Positions 17,496 to 25,960 of a DNA stretch of 64,000 bases are shown in pieces; the first letter of the stretch is position 1, and every line of letters starts with the position of its first letter. The position numbers and the translations under genes are program-made. Location of the stretch: assembly GCF_000766865.1 (NCBI RefSeq), contig NZ_JNFA01000025.1, forward strand, positions 186,001 to 250,000, written 5' to 3'. This stretch comes from Listeria booriae. Its GTDB lineage: Bacteria; Bacillota; Bacilli; Lactobacillales; Listeriaceae. Below the pieces are notes generated by a model that was not told where the DNA came from, made no database searches, and saw only the letters and a program-made list of their open reading frames with translations.

Positions 17496-18288
17496 AAGAT
17501 TCGATTGTATCTAAAACGGCTTCTGAATCATTTGAGCCAATGATAGTGTTCGCGGCATTTTTCACGTTTTCTTGTGCATTTTGCATAGCGTAACTGTGCG
17601 TCGTATGTTGCAGCATTTCCAAATCGTTGCCACTATCGCCAAAAGTCGCTATTTCGTCGTCTTTAATTCCCCATTTTTCGCCTAGAAGTACGAGGCCATT
17701 GTATTTATGAACACCAGGAATGATTAAATCAATATCTTCATGACCGCTAGAAACAGGCACGAGGATGTTGCCTAAAGAACGTTGCAAACTAGCCAATTTC
17801 TCTGCCGCGTTGTCCATCGTGTAAGAAAGCGCAAATTTGAAAATCGCATCATTTTCTTTTGTAATATCGTGTAAATTGCTGACTTTCTTCAATCGATGGT
17901 AGTAAAATTTAGCGTTTTTATACGCCTTATCAGAAATTTGCTCGGAAATATAGGCACTATTTTTCCCGCAAACAATCAAGTTAGTCGGCTCTAATTCCTC
18001 AACGATTGTTAGCGTTTGCTGTATCGTGTCGTCATCCAATTCCGCATTGTAAAACGGCGTGTCCCCCATCACAATGTTCGCGCCGTTCTCAGCCACAAAC
18101 GTGATGTCCTGGTACGTATCCGGGAAAAAAGACCGCAGCTGAAAATATTGATTTCCACTTGCCACTACAAATTTGATATCCTTATCTTTTAGTCGTGAAA
18201 AAAGCGTATTAAATCGAGCCACATTATACTTCTTCTCGCTGTTTAAAAACGTTCCATCCATGTCCACCGCAATCATCTTAATCGTCAT
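17482..18288 (-). CDS. Cof-type HAD phosphatase
   Basis: A 268-residue haloacid-dehalogenase hydrolase of the Cof/IIB subfamily. These remove phosphate from sugar phosphates or similar metabolites. Motif I is VDMDGTFLNS at the N-terminus, motif II is VASGNQ, and motif IV is ATFGDSGNDLEML with the paired Asp residues. A C2-type cap lies between. The ATG at 18288 has AAAGGGTGG 8 nt upstream; an earlier in-frame GTG falls inside that ribosome site. Its 3' end overlaps the convergent hydrolase gene by 14 nt. The substrate is unknown. Confidence 0.88.
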   Translation of the reverse strand: MTIKMIAVDMDGTFLNSEKKYNVARFNTLFSRLKDKDIKFVVASGNQYFQLRSFFPDTYQDITFVAENGANIVMGDTPFYNAELDDDTIQQTLTIVEELEPTNLIVCGKNSAYISEQISDKAYKNAKFYYHRLKKVSNLHDITKENDAIFKFALSYTMDNAAEKLASLQRSLGNILVPVSSGHEDIDLIIPGVHKYNGLVLLGEKWGIKDDEIATFGDSGNDLEMLQHTTHSYAMQNAQENVKNAANTIIGSNDSEAVLDTIESFILD

Positions 18289-18344
18289 CTTGTTTACCAC
18301 CCTTTCTACCCAGAATTGTAGCAGATGAAATGCATTTCATGTCA

Positions 18345-18385
18345 ATAAAAAAAGCGTCACGTGAACAGTTCGCGCGACGCTTTTC
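18345..18385 (-). terminator. Terminator of uspA/MFS unit
   Basis: AGCGTC...GACGCT hairpin with a nested GAAC/GTTC stem, followed on the minus strand by seven T. It lies just past the uspA-like stop. Confidence 0.85.
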
Positions 18386-18387
18386 AT

Positions 18388-18807
18388 TTATTTAATAAGC
18401 AATACTGGGCATTCCGCTTGTTGTACTACTTTGTTAGCAACACTGCCAATCGTGACTTTCTGGACGAGCGAAAGATCGTGATGACCCATAATTATCATGT
18501 CCAGCGCCTTTTCTTTTGCGTATCGATTTACTTCTTTTGCTGGAAAGCCGTTTAAGATGGCCGTTTTATAAGAGATCCCCGCTTTTTCGAGTACGGCTCC
18601 TTTTTCAGCAATTAGTTTTTCAGCATCAAACGCCAGATTGCCCTCAACATCCGCGCCAACTTCGACATCTTCCGCGATGGCTCTAGCATTGATGACGTGA
18701 ATTAGCGTGATTTCTGGAGCTTCTGCGAACGCTTGGCATAGCCCGATTGTTTTTTCTAAGATTTTTGTCGATAGTTGATCGTCTGCGAGTAATACTGCGA
18801 GTTTCAT
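18388..18807 (-). CDS. Universal stress protein (UspA family)
   Basis: A 139-residue UspA-fold protein. The C-terminal ATP-binding pattern is present: IIMGHHDLS followed by GSVANKVVQQAECPVLLIK, close to the G-2x-G-9x-G(S/T) motif, so it is probably an ATP-binding Usp. GGAGGGG selects the ATG at 18807. It lies 15 nt after the MFS gene and probably shares its PadR-controlled transcript, ending at the strong terminator downstream. Its role in stress survival is from family knowledge only. Confidence 0.88.
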   Translation of the reverse strand: MKLAVLLADDQLSTKILEKTIGLCQAFAEAPEITLIHVINARAIAEDVEVGADVEGNLAFDAEKLIAEKGAVLEKAGISYKTAILNGFPAKEVNRYAKEKALDMIIMGHHDLSLVQKVTIGSVANKVVQQAECPVLLIK

Positions 18808-18822
18808 TTCTATCCCCTCCAA

Positions 18823-20022
18823 TTAATCAAGTGCTACCAAGGCTTTGCGGCCGATGAATAACACTAAAATGCCGATAATAACAGCGAGTCCTGCGACATA
18901 AAACGTCACGTGCGGATTAAACCAAACAGCTAAACTTCCGGCAAGCCACGGCGCAATCGCACCACCTGTGAACCGAATAAAACTGTACGCCGAAGATGCT
19001 GTCGAGCGCTCCACTGGCGAAACAACCATGACCGCCGACGTAATCAACGTATTATTAATCCCTTGGAAAAACCCTGCAATCACAATACAAACCGAAATCA
19101 CCATACTATGATTCGCGCCAACACCCATAACGATCAAAACAATCGCAAAAAAGGCAAGCGCACCAATCATAACAGCCTTCGTTCCCCATATTTCTTCCAA
19201 TCGCGGCGCCACGAAAACAGACGAAATCGCGAGCAACACACCCCAACCAAAAAATACTAATCCAACTTGAATCGCGCTATATCCTTCCATCAAAAATGGC
19301 GAATAAGCGAGTAATGTAAAGAATCCAAAATTATAAAATAATGCCGTCAAACCTGTGACCAACAAGCCTTTGTGTCGCAATGCCATCAAAGAACCCCAGA
19401 ATTTTGATTTCACTTTTGGCTTTGGAATTGGTTCAAGTAACATAATAATCGCTACGAATCCAATCGCCATCAGCGTCGCCACCCCGAAAAACGGTGCTCG
19501 CCATGTAATACTACCGAGCGCGCCGCCAAGCAACGGTCCAACAGACATGCCGAGTCCCATCGCCGCTTCATACATAATAATCGCTTTTTCCGTTGCGCCC
19601 GAACTAACCGCGATAATTGTCGCTAGTGCTGTCGAAATAAAGAGCGCATTTCCGAGTCCCCAGCCAGCCCGCAATCCTACGAGTTGCCCTACAGACTGTG
19701 AAAGCCCGCCAAGCGTTGCGAAAATAATAATGACAACGAGTCCAATGAGCAATGTTAATTTTGCTCCGATTCGGCTTGAAATATAGCCTGTAAATAGCAT
19801 GACAATGCCCGTCACCAACATATAGCTCGTAAATAATAACGATGTTTGTGCAGGCGTTGCATGCAATTGCTCTGAAATTGATTTTAAAATCGGATCGACT
19901 AATCCAATCCCCATAAAGGCTACAACACATGAAAAAGCCACTGCCCATACTGGTTTTGGTTGGTGTAGCAAACTTTTCAAAATGCCATCCTTTTCTTTTA
20001 GTTCTATTTTTCCTTCTACCAC
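18823..20022 (-). CDS. MFS efflux transporter, PadR-linked
   Basis: A 399-residue 12-helix major-facilitator protein of the drug:H+ antiporter type. After a short cytosolic N-terminus it has motif A as GYISSRIGAKLTLLIG and an antiporter-type motif C as GMSVGPLLGGALGS near helix 5. AGGAG 8 nt upstream selects the GTG at 20022. It is transcribed divergently from a PadR regulator gene, and the -35 of its promoter sits in a perfect PadR-type operator. This arrangement strongly suggests inducible export of a toxic compound, by analogy to PadR/LmrR systems. The compound is unknown. Confidence 0.85.
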   Translation of the reverse strand: MVEGKIELKEKDGILKSLLHQPKPVWAVAFSCVVAFMGIGLVDPILKSISEQLHATPAQTSLLFTSYMLVTGIVMLFTGYISSRIGAKLTLLIGLVVIIIFATLGGLSQSVGQLVGLRAGWGLGNALFISTALATIIAVSSGATEKAIIMYEAAMGLGMSVGPLLGGALGSITWRAPFFGVATLMAIGFVAIIMLLEPIPKPKVKSKFWGSLMALRHKGLLVTGLTALFYNFGFFTLLAYSPFLMEGYSAIQVGLVFFGWGVLLAISSVFVAPRLEEIWGTKAVMIGALAFFAIVLIVMGVGANHSMVISVCIVIAGFFQGINNTLITSAVMVVSPVERSTASSAYSFIRFTGGAIAPWLAGSLAVWFNPHVTFYVAGLAVIIGILVLFIGRKALVALD

Positions 20023-20057
20023 GTTTACCACTCCTGTTTTTAAATTGCCTCGTTAAA

Positions 20058-20087
20058 AGTATACGCCTAAACTTACCGTTATGTCAA
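20058..20087 (-). promoter_or_regulatory. SigA promoter of MFS-uspA
   Basis: On the minus strand TTGACA (20082-20087) and TATACT (20058-20063) are 18 nt apart, about 36 nt before the MFS start. The -35 lies inside the palindromic operator, so a bound repressor would block it. Confidence 0.75.
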
Positions 20088-20096
20088 TATTGACAT
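20081..20096. promoter_or_regulatory. PadR-type operator
   Basis: ATGTCAATATTGACAT is a perfect 16-bp palindrome with the ATGT-N8-ACAT form recognised by PadR proteins. It sits between the divergent MFS and padR-like genes and covers the MFS -35. Confidence 0.75.
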
Positions 20097-20128
20097 ATAT
20101 ATTTTAACATGTATTTTAGAAAAGAATA

Positions 20129-20137
20129 TGTTATACT
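20129..20137 (+). promoter_or_regulatory. Extended -10 promoter of padR-like gene
   Basis: TGTTATACT is an extended -10 element 33 nt before the TTG start. No convincing -35 was seen. The PadR operator lies about 33 nt upstream, so autoregulation is possible. Confidence 0.5.
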
Positions 20138-20170
20138 AAACGAATAAATGATGTGTTGGAGGGATTTAGA

Positions 20171-20716
20171 TTGAATACGCTAAGTTATGTCCTACTTTGC
20201 ATGTTAGCGCGGAAACCTTGCACGGGCTATGAATTAAAACAGTATATGGAGCTTTTCTGGCAAGCGCACCACAGTCAGATTTACACCGTCCTTGGCAAGC
20301 TTGAAACCCAGAACTACGTGGAATTCGAAGCAGACACAGAAACAACGAAAAAAACCTACTCGCTCACTCAAAAAGGCATCGAAGCCGTCAGCGAATGGGT
20401 ATTAGAAGACACCCCAGAACCAATCAACCGCGATGAATTCCTAGCCAAAATCTACGTCATCGCACTGATGGACAAAAGCACCGTCATCCAATTATTCAAC
20501 GACCGCCGCAGACACTACAAAAAAAGAGCCTCGATTAACAAACCGAAACTCGAAGAACTAGAAGCATTGCAAAATGACCCCACCCGCAAAGAAGAATGGC
20601 GCAATTCATTTGGGCGTTACCTGATTGTGAAGCGTCGTGATGATATTTGTAGGGAAGAACTCGCCTGGTGTGATTGGGCGGAGGATTTGTATCATAGTGC
20701 TTTTGATAAGATATAG
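20171..20716 (+). CDS. PadR family transcriptional regulator
   Basis: A 181-residue PadR/Vir-type protein: an N-terminal winged helix (residues 1 to about 80, with YELKQYMELFW and the QIYTVLGKLETQNYVEFE wing) and a C-terminal helical dimerisation/effector region. TTGGAGGG 7 nt before the TTG at 20171 selects this start. It is probably the repressor of the divergent MFS-uspA unit through the ATGT-N8-ACAT palindrome and may regulate itself. Its inducer would be the exported compound or a phenolic-like signal; neither can be seen from sequence. Confidence 0.9.
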   Translation: MNTLSYVLLCMLARKPCTGYELKQYMELFWQAHHSQIYTVLGKLETQNYVEFEADTETTKKTYSLTQKGIEAVSEWVLEDTPEPINRDEFLAKIYVIALMDKSTVIQLFNDRRRHYKKRASINKPKLEELEALQNDPTRKEEWRNSFGRYLIVKRRDDICREELAWCDWAEDLYHSAFDKI

Positions 20717-20765
20717 TGAATTAGACACATTGTAGACGAATGGTTTATAGTGTGTTTTTTGTTTG

Positions 20766-21608
20766 CTAGAAATTCTCAACTTGCATGTACTCTGTGGCAA
20801 TGACCTCATCGTAATCCGCACCAAGTACAGGTTCAACCAACTGGCCTTTATCGTTAATTTTAAAATAACCCACACTATCGCCAGCATCTTCCGAATTGGC
20901 AACATTTATCTGTGCTTTAACATGCCTATTTTCGTCTAGTGAAATACTGATTGTGTATGGGAACTCTTTCAAAACATGGTTTTCAAACCGATTTTGCATA
21001 ATGGCATTGACCCACTTCTTTACTTGTTCTTCTGATAATTTGGTGGTGTCTATTGTATTATCGCTATAAGTAGAGGCATATTTTTCATTGAAATCGGCTA
21101 GTGTTAAGTCTAGATTCTGTTCTGTTTTTTCTAATGCAGTATCGTATAAGTATTTATCTGCAATGTATTGTGCGTAAAGCTCATTTTTAGAGATTGGATT
21201 GGTTTTGATCTCTGCTTTTTCGTAACCGTCTACACCCTGATAGACAACGGATTTTATCGGAGTAATCACATTCTCTTTCTTCGTCAAAAGATAAATTGGA
21301 TGCCCGACACCAGCTCCCGAATGGACATTTATAAGCGTATAGTCGCTGTCTTCATTGTAATACACGGTGACGCCATTAATTGGAGGTATGCTTCTTTCGT
21401 CAATCGCAGTTGCTATTAATAAAGCCTGTAGTTTATCTGGTAATTGATTAAATTTATTTTCGGCTTGTTGAGGATTTTTTTGTTCGTTTTTACTGATCTG
21501 GGTTTGATTTTCCTCAGTATTATCCAGCATTCCTACGAAGAATAGAATTGCGATTGTCGCTGTTACTGACAACAACACGCATAATAAAACCGTCATTACT
21601 TTTTTCAT
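20766..21608 (-). CDS. Anchored extracytoplasmic protein of unknown function
   Basis: A 280-residue protein I do not recognise. It starts MKKVMTVLLCVLLSVTATIA with a 20-25 residue hydrophobic stretch (signal anchor or signal peptide; no lipobox), followed by a Gln/Asn/Lys-rich linker (about residues 30-55). The rest is a soluble mixed domain with many Tyr/Asp residues and two related segments (VTVYYNEDSDYTLINVHSG and SISLDENRHVKAQINVANS) that might be beta-sheet hairpins. Such proteins often sit outside the membrane. The start has GGAGGACTAT upstream. It is monocistronic, just outside the AT-rich sce7725/sce7726 region. Confidence 0.6.
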   Translation of the reverse strand: MKKVMTVLLCVLLSVTATIAILFFVGMLDNTEENQTQISKNEQKNPQQAENKFNQLPDKLQALLIATAIDERSIPPINGVTVYYNEDSDYTLINVHSGAGVGHPIYLLTKKENVITPIKSVVYQGVDGYEKAEIKTNPISKNELYAQYIADKYLYDTALEKTEQNLDLTLADFNEKYASTYSDNTIDTTKLSEEQVKKWVNAIMQNRFENHVLKEFPYTISISLDENRHVKAQINVANSEDAGDSVGYFKINDKGQLVEPVLGADYDEVIATEYMQVENF

Positions 21609-22403
21609 GTATAGTCCTCCATTATGTATAAAATTTATGGTAAAATATCGCTTTAATATCTTTTTAACTAGTACGTACTAATTCTTTAGAGCGTAATTTT
21701 TTTGTGATAATATGAACATAATTGTTTGTAATTTTCACTTGAATCGTGGAATACATTCTAAAAATCCTGTGAACCTATATTTTTAATTAATACAATCAGC
21801 TTTAGCATTTAGTGAAAACATCCCAATAATTGTTATAATAATATTCACTCCCGATTTAAACTAGCTATCATTTTCCCATATATATCATATCATAAAAGTG
21901 CACCGGAATTAATTTTGATAAAATTACAGAAGCATAATAATTTGGATTAGCAGATAAAATCTATCTTAAAAAGCCTCTATGAAGAACATGGTTGGTTCCA
22001 TTAGCGTTAACAGACCGCATAGCCTCCTAATAAAGAATACCCAAACATTCGAGATTAGATTAAGTCAATGGTAATGCGATTATAGCATTTATGTATTAGA
22101 AATGATAAGCCAAATCGACTTTTCGTAAAATCTGCGCTTTCTTCATTGCTACATTCGTTATTATTTCCTTTGAACACAATCTATTGTAATATTTTCTTTT
22201 TCTGTCTATAAAATAATTAGGTTGTTTCCAATTCCAAGTTGCCTTATAGCATTCGTCAGCTCTCCACTATTATTATTTTTATAGGAATATATATTCATCC
22301 AGACTATTTTATAGTATACTAGTATTTGGAAGGAGATGATTCCCTTGAATGTTATCTAATCAAATTAACTATATTAAAAAAATAAAATTTATGAGGTGAG
22401 AGA
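21609..22403. other. AT-rich intergenic stretch
   Basis: About 795 nt with no convincing gene on either strand. It is clearly richer in A and T than the flanking backbone. The only structure noted is near its end, where TATAGTATACT (about 22313) could be a -10 region for the sce7725-like gene. No tRNA fragment, integrase remnant or insertion-sequence end was found. Confidence 0.6.
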
Positions 22404-23312
22404 ATGTACATGTCAATATTGAAAAACAAACAAGGCGAAAGAAAAGCTGTAAGCATGCTAGATCAAAATATTGTAGACAACTTCCTACCAACTTTTATTG
22501 TAGATGATTATGACGATGATGTTCTAAAAAAGCTTGCATCCATTTATTCAGAGAAAACTTTAATTGATGTGAGAAACCTAGGCGTTGATGAGATTTTAGA
22601 ACTTAAAAATATTATCTCATCCTTGCCAGAATTATCACACTTTAATATTCTGTATCCTATCGATGTTATTTTAAGTGCACCTGAAATAGAGGATATTAAT
22701 TTTGCTAGAATTGACAAGACAAAGTTAAATGCATTTTTTATACAGTGGGCTAAAGCAAACATAAGCTCGCTCCCCTTAAATCTTGTTTTTGATTTTGAAT
22801 ATATTGAGTCCGAAGATCAAGGGGATTCTGCAACTCATCTACTTGAACTATTAAATGAACTTAGCTCCGACTATCACGCATTCATTGTAAGCGGTGCCAT
22901 AAAGAAAACGATACCTGTGAAAGTAACAGAAAATTATCGCCTTGAGCGTATAGAAAAGAAGCTACTTCAAACCTTATCTTCGAAAGTAGAATCTGATGTC
23001 CACTTACATTATGGGGACTATACTGTCGTTCACCCCATACCATCTGATCCGGCACCTATAACGCCTGTTGTACAAATAAAATATACAACAGATGATAATA
23101 TTGATTTCTTTAGGAATGGACAGCGACGCGGTAATTACGAGTTTTTCAAAGTCTGTTCTGATATCGTTAATTCAAACCCAGATTTTGATCCATTATACTG
23201 TTGGGCCGATACTCAGATACAAGAGGTACATGACGCACAACAAAATAGAGGCAATGCGGCTACTTGGGCAGCTTACGGTATTAACAGGCACATTTCAGTG
23301 AACCTCAAATAA
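22404..23312 (+). CDS. sce7725-type (beta protein family) protein
   Basis: A 302-residue soluble protein that resembles the phage beta-protein / sce7725 family, of unknown function. Supporting segments are the alternating (beta/alpha)-like pattern with repeated short hydrophobic strands (LIDVRNLG, FNILYPIDVIL, LPLNLVFDFEYI, YHAFIVSGAI), and the family-like LHYGDYTVVHP...PVVQIKYTT, then WADTQIQEV and AATWAAYGINRHIS near the C-terminus. GAGGTGAG lies just before the ATG at 22404. It faces an sce7726-type gene, the known partner of this family, with only a shared palindrome between them. Codon use and base composition are AT-rich, unlike the flanking genes, which points to transfer. Function unknown; defence is a hypothesis. 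Confidence 0.7.
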   Translation: MYMSILKNKQGERKAVSMLDQNIVDNFLPTFIVDDYDDDVLKKLASIYSEKTLIDVRNLGVDEILELKNIISSLPELSHFNILYPIDVILSAPEIEDINFARIDKTKLNAFFIQWAKANISSLPLNLVFDFEYIESEDQGDSATHLLELLNELSSDYHAFIVSGAIKKTIPVKVTENYRLERIEKKLLQTLSSKVESDVHLHYGDYTVVHPIPSDPAPITPVVQIKYTTDDNIDFFRNGQRRGNYEFFKVCSDIVNSNPDFDPLYCWADTQIQEVHDAQQNRGNAATWAAYGINRHISVNLK

Positions 23313-23363
23313 GAGAAACAATAAAAGGAAGAACCTAGGTTCTTCCTTTTATTGTTTCTCTTA
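23310..23363. terminator. Perfect 54-bp palindrome between convergent genes
   Basis: Two 27-bp arms meet without a spacer at the CCTAGG centre (between 23336 and 23337). The left arm begins with the TAA of the sce7725-like gene, and the right arm encodes the last eight codons of the sce7726-like gene (RETIKGRT). Both transcripts would fold the same hairpin, so it is most simply a shared bidirectional terminator, though it lacks the usual GC-stem/T-run form. Confidence 0.7.
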
Positions 23364-23913
23364 CAATTCGTTTTACAATTTGTTTTTCCTTTTTAGATAT
23401 CTTTGATTCAATTTTCACGATTAAATCTTGTTTAAAGAGACGGTTTATATCTTTCTTTTCCAGTTCTATCCGTGCAAAAAGAAAATCATTTTGCACTACT
23501 ACGCTACGCAACTCCTTGGCTGATAAGTGGTCTAAGAAAGCAAAAAAACTTATATTTGGATTTAGCTTTGCTTGTCGTTTATATGAGAGTCTTACTTTCC
23601 CATTATAATTACTAGCAACTATTATTCCCCAGTAATCAGGAACCTTACTATCAATAGATTTTTCATATTTTTCTCCTACAACAATAATATTTCGCTCAAA
23701 ATTTTCATCATACTGCTTAACTTGACCAGACAATCTAGTTAAAGAATCCTTGTCGCTCTTTATCTCGTAAGCGTTGATATGTCCATTTACAGCAACCACG
23801 TCAGCTATTGCATGGCCAGAAGAAGTCTTCACTTCCTCTAAAATTGCACAATCCTTATAACCATTTAGTCTTTTCTTCACTTCATTTCTAATATCAATAT
23901 CATACAATTTCAT
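23335..23913 (-). CDS. sce7726-type protein with PD-(D/E)XK-like nuclease core
   Basis: A 192-residue protein of the sce7726 type. The N-terminal 70 residues carry what looks like an intact restriction-endonuclease-like core: E11 on the first helix, D38 in HAIADVVAV, E50-I-K52 in YEIKSDKD, then Q64 and Y68 in GQVKQY. The C-terminal half is Lys-rich with helices and ends inside the shared palindrome. GAGG 9 nt upstream selects the ATG at 23913; the frame opens five codons earlier without a ribosome site. It is convergent with the sce7725-type gene. Nuclease activity, target and any role in phage defence are inferred from the motif and family pairing only. Confidence 0.75.
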   Translation of the reverse strand: MKLYDIDIRNEVKKRLNGYKDCAILEEVKTSSGHAIADVVAVNGHINAYEIKSDKDSLTRLSGQVKQYDENFERNIIVVGEKYEKSIDSKVPDYWGIIVASNYNGKVRLSYKRQAKLNPNISFFAFLDHLSAKELRSVVVQNDFLFARIELEKKDINRLFKQDLIVKIESKISKKEKQIVKRIVRETIKGRT

Positions 23914-24444
23914 AATAACCATCCTCAAATTTATAATCCCTCATTAAAAATTTGGGCCTCTTTTTCCCTAAGTAACAATCATTTTTTCGTTTCCTAAAGT
24001 CAACTATATCAAAAAAAATTTAAATTCTCAAATGCTTGATATATATGGAAAAACCACTATATCAAAATCTATAAATGCAACACTCATCATTAGCAGACTT
24101 TTATTAAGAAATATACCTCATAAGTTAGTTACTAGTCCTTTTGCCACGATGTTTCATTTTACAAATTTCTTTATGAGTATAATTAACAAGTCATATCTCA
24201 TAAGCTCTTACAAATAAATTCTTATTCAATTATCCATATCGATAAATAGAAATTTCAATATTATTCCCCTCTATGCAATCCTAAAATTGCCCTGATGTAT
24301 TTGGATTCAATTTTCTTAATTTAAATGGCTACATCTTAGTTAATATCATTAAAAGTGTTGAAATAACACTATAGCAAATACTTTTAGAAATCTTAATAAT
24401 ATCTTTCTACTATTAATTTTTTTATCAAACAATATTCAACAAAA
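23914..24444. other. AT-rich intergenic stretch before tRNA-Ser
   Basis: About 530 nt without a supportable gene. A 61-codon frame at 24032-24217 lacks a ribosome site and reads like noise. No direct repeat of the tRNA-Ser 3' end was found, so there is no visible attachment site. Confidence 0.55.
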
Positions 24445-24492
24445 TTAAAAAACACCATAAACCGCATCTTACACAGCGATCTACAGTGTTTT
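24445..24492 (-). terminator. Terminator of tRNA-Ser
   Basis: A 17-bp stem with several G-T pairs (24449-24465 with 24476-24492) and a 10-nt loop, followed on the minus strand by TTTTTTAATTTT. It starts 14 nt past the tRNA 3' end. Confidence 0.8.
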
Positions 24493-24506
24493 CCGTTCTT
24501 TCTAAG

Positions 24507-24596
24507 CGGAGAAACGGGGATTCGAACCCCGGCGCGGCCGGAACCGCCTAACAGATTTCGAGTCTGTCCCCTTCAGCCGGACTTGGGTATTTCCCC
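24507..24596 (-). tRNA. tRNA-Ser (CGA)
   Basis: A 90-nt class II cloverleaf on the minus strand: acceptor GGGGAAA/TTTCTCC, D stem CCC/GGG, anticodon arm ACAGA-CTCGAAA-TCTGT with anticodon CGA (plus-strand 24558-24560), a long variable arm typical of Ser, and T arm CGGGG-TTCGAAT-CCCCG. The discriminator is G and CCA is not encoded. It is a single gene with its own terminator, next to the AT-rich island. Confidence 0.97.
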
Positions 24597-24692
24597 AAAA
24601 TGCAATGTTGTTGTGGCAGGCCTAAACGGCTTGGCTTGAATAATTACAAGTTCCATTCTAATGCATTTTTTTCGAAAAATCCAGTTTTTTAT

Positions 24693-25862
24693 TTAATACG
24701 CGTCATAAAAATCGCTGCGCATGTGGGGGATTACTTTTTCCCAGGCTTCGATGGTTATTTCACTGGCTTGGGCTTTTTCGTAGTAAACGAGGTCTCGTGG
24801 TCGCACAAAGCCCATCATCATTTGTCCTAAGCCTTGAATCGTAATTGATAGCACGCCTGCACCTTCTGGCTTTTCGACGCGGCGCACCATGCTTCCTCGT
24901 ATTTCAAAAAGTCCTTCATTCCAAGGCGCAGTCTCGTCTTCTACTTCCACATAAAGCACGGTTTCTGAGCGATTGACAAAGCGGTACTTCTCTAAAAAGG
25001 CTTGAACGTCCACGATTCGCATCATGAAATCCAATATTTCTTGTTTTTGGAAGTCTGGGGATGGGAAAGCAAGGGCGATGTCACGCAAGGAACCAACATT
25101 TTTCGCGACAACGCGGTCTACCATCATGTTGTGTGAACTTACAAAACGCCAAAGTCCTTTCTCTGCCTCGTAATTTAGTGCTACTAGCTCGTGAATTTTA
25201 AATACTTCATGGTCTAGTGTGAACAACATATAACCCATCGTCGTGCCGTTCATATCGCAATACACAGCGATTTCTTTCGTATATTTCCGGCGTGCCATTC
25301 GCAACCACCAAGCGTCGTCGCGCATCATCATGCCACTTTTTTTCGTTAAGGCGAATCGGTTGTAGAGTTCCCGAACGACAGAAATCCCCGTGCCGTCATC
25401 GCTCGTCATTCGCATTACTCGACCCGGCACTGTCCCCATGTCTGGCAACGCGTGTGCTGGGATTTCAAGCTCCACTTTTTCTGTGAATACTTCGTAGCCG
25501 AACTTGCGGTAGAACGGAATCGAGAACGGGCTTAAGTAAGACACGATTTGCCCGTTGTCCCGCATTTGCTCAAGCGACGCCTCCATCAACTGGCGAATCA
25601 ACCCAGCGTTGCGATATTCTGGAAAGCTCGCCACATAAGCCACGCCTCCCATTGAAAAACGCTCCCCTAAAATCGATACTGCTAACGGATATGTCAAAAC
25701 TTGCGCTAACAAATGTTCTCCGTAAAAAAGTCCTAATCGTCTTGCATTTTCTGCCCAATATTGAAAGTCTGCCTCGCCTCCGGATGCTGGAAAGCGAAAC
25801 GCATAATCGCGTAGTTCTTTAATTTTCCCAATTTCGGAATCCTTTATTTCTCGTAATTCCAT
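24693..25862 (-). CDS. Eis-type GNAT acetyltransferase
   Basis: A 389-residue protein of the Eis family. It has an N-terminal GNAT domain (residues 1 to about 150), with the acetyl-CoA loop region VASFPEYRNAGLIRQLMEASL, then a second divergent GNAT-like domain and a C-terminal SCP2-like domain ending RSDFYDAY. Eis proteins form hexamers and acetylate amines on aminoglycosides, peptides or proteins. Length is slightly below mycobacterial Eis. Terminal aromatic/carboxylate residues, which serve catalysis in Eis, are present. It is monocistronic, immediately upstream of the tRNA-Ser gene on the same strand. The in-cell substrate is not known. Confidence 0.85.
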   Translation of the reverse strand: MELREIKDSEIGKIKELRDYAFRFPASGGEADFQYWAENARRLGLFYGEHLLAQVLTYPLAVSILGERFSMGGVAYVASFPEYRNAGLIRQLMEASLEQMRDNGQIVSYLSPFSIPFYRKFGYEVFTEKVELEIPAHALPDMGTVPGRVMRMTSDDGTGISVVRELYNRFALTKKSGMMMRDDAWWLRMARRKYTKEIAVYCDMNGTTMGYMLFTLDHEVFKIHELVALNYEAEKGLWRFVSSHNMMVDRVVAKNVGSLRDIALAFPSPDFQKQEILDFMMRIVDVQAFLEKYRFVNRSETVLYVEVEDETAPWNEGLFEIRGSMVRRVEKPEGAGVLSITIQGLGQMMMGFVRPRDLVYYEKAQASEITIEAWEKVIPHMRSDFYDAY

Positions 25863-25960
25863 GACAACACCCCATTTCTCCTTTATTTTAGCATAATTTT
25901 ATAAGTTTTGTTTACGAAAACGCTTTCACTTATTTTTAATAACAAACTAATTTTTTGTAA

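Noticed and set aside
22336-22359. Seven-codon leader-like peptide before the sce7725-like gene
   Set aside because: The ATG abuts the AAGGAG with no spacing; no attenuator hairpin follows.
24032-24217. 61-codon frame in the AT-rich gap
   Set aside because: No ribosome site, no recognisable family, and composition expected from AT-rich noncoding DNA.
24507-24596. tRNA-Ser as an integration site with att repeats
   Set aside because: I searched the island by eye for a copy of the tRNA 3' end and found none; no integrase gene is present. The tRNA has its own terminator directly downstream.
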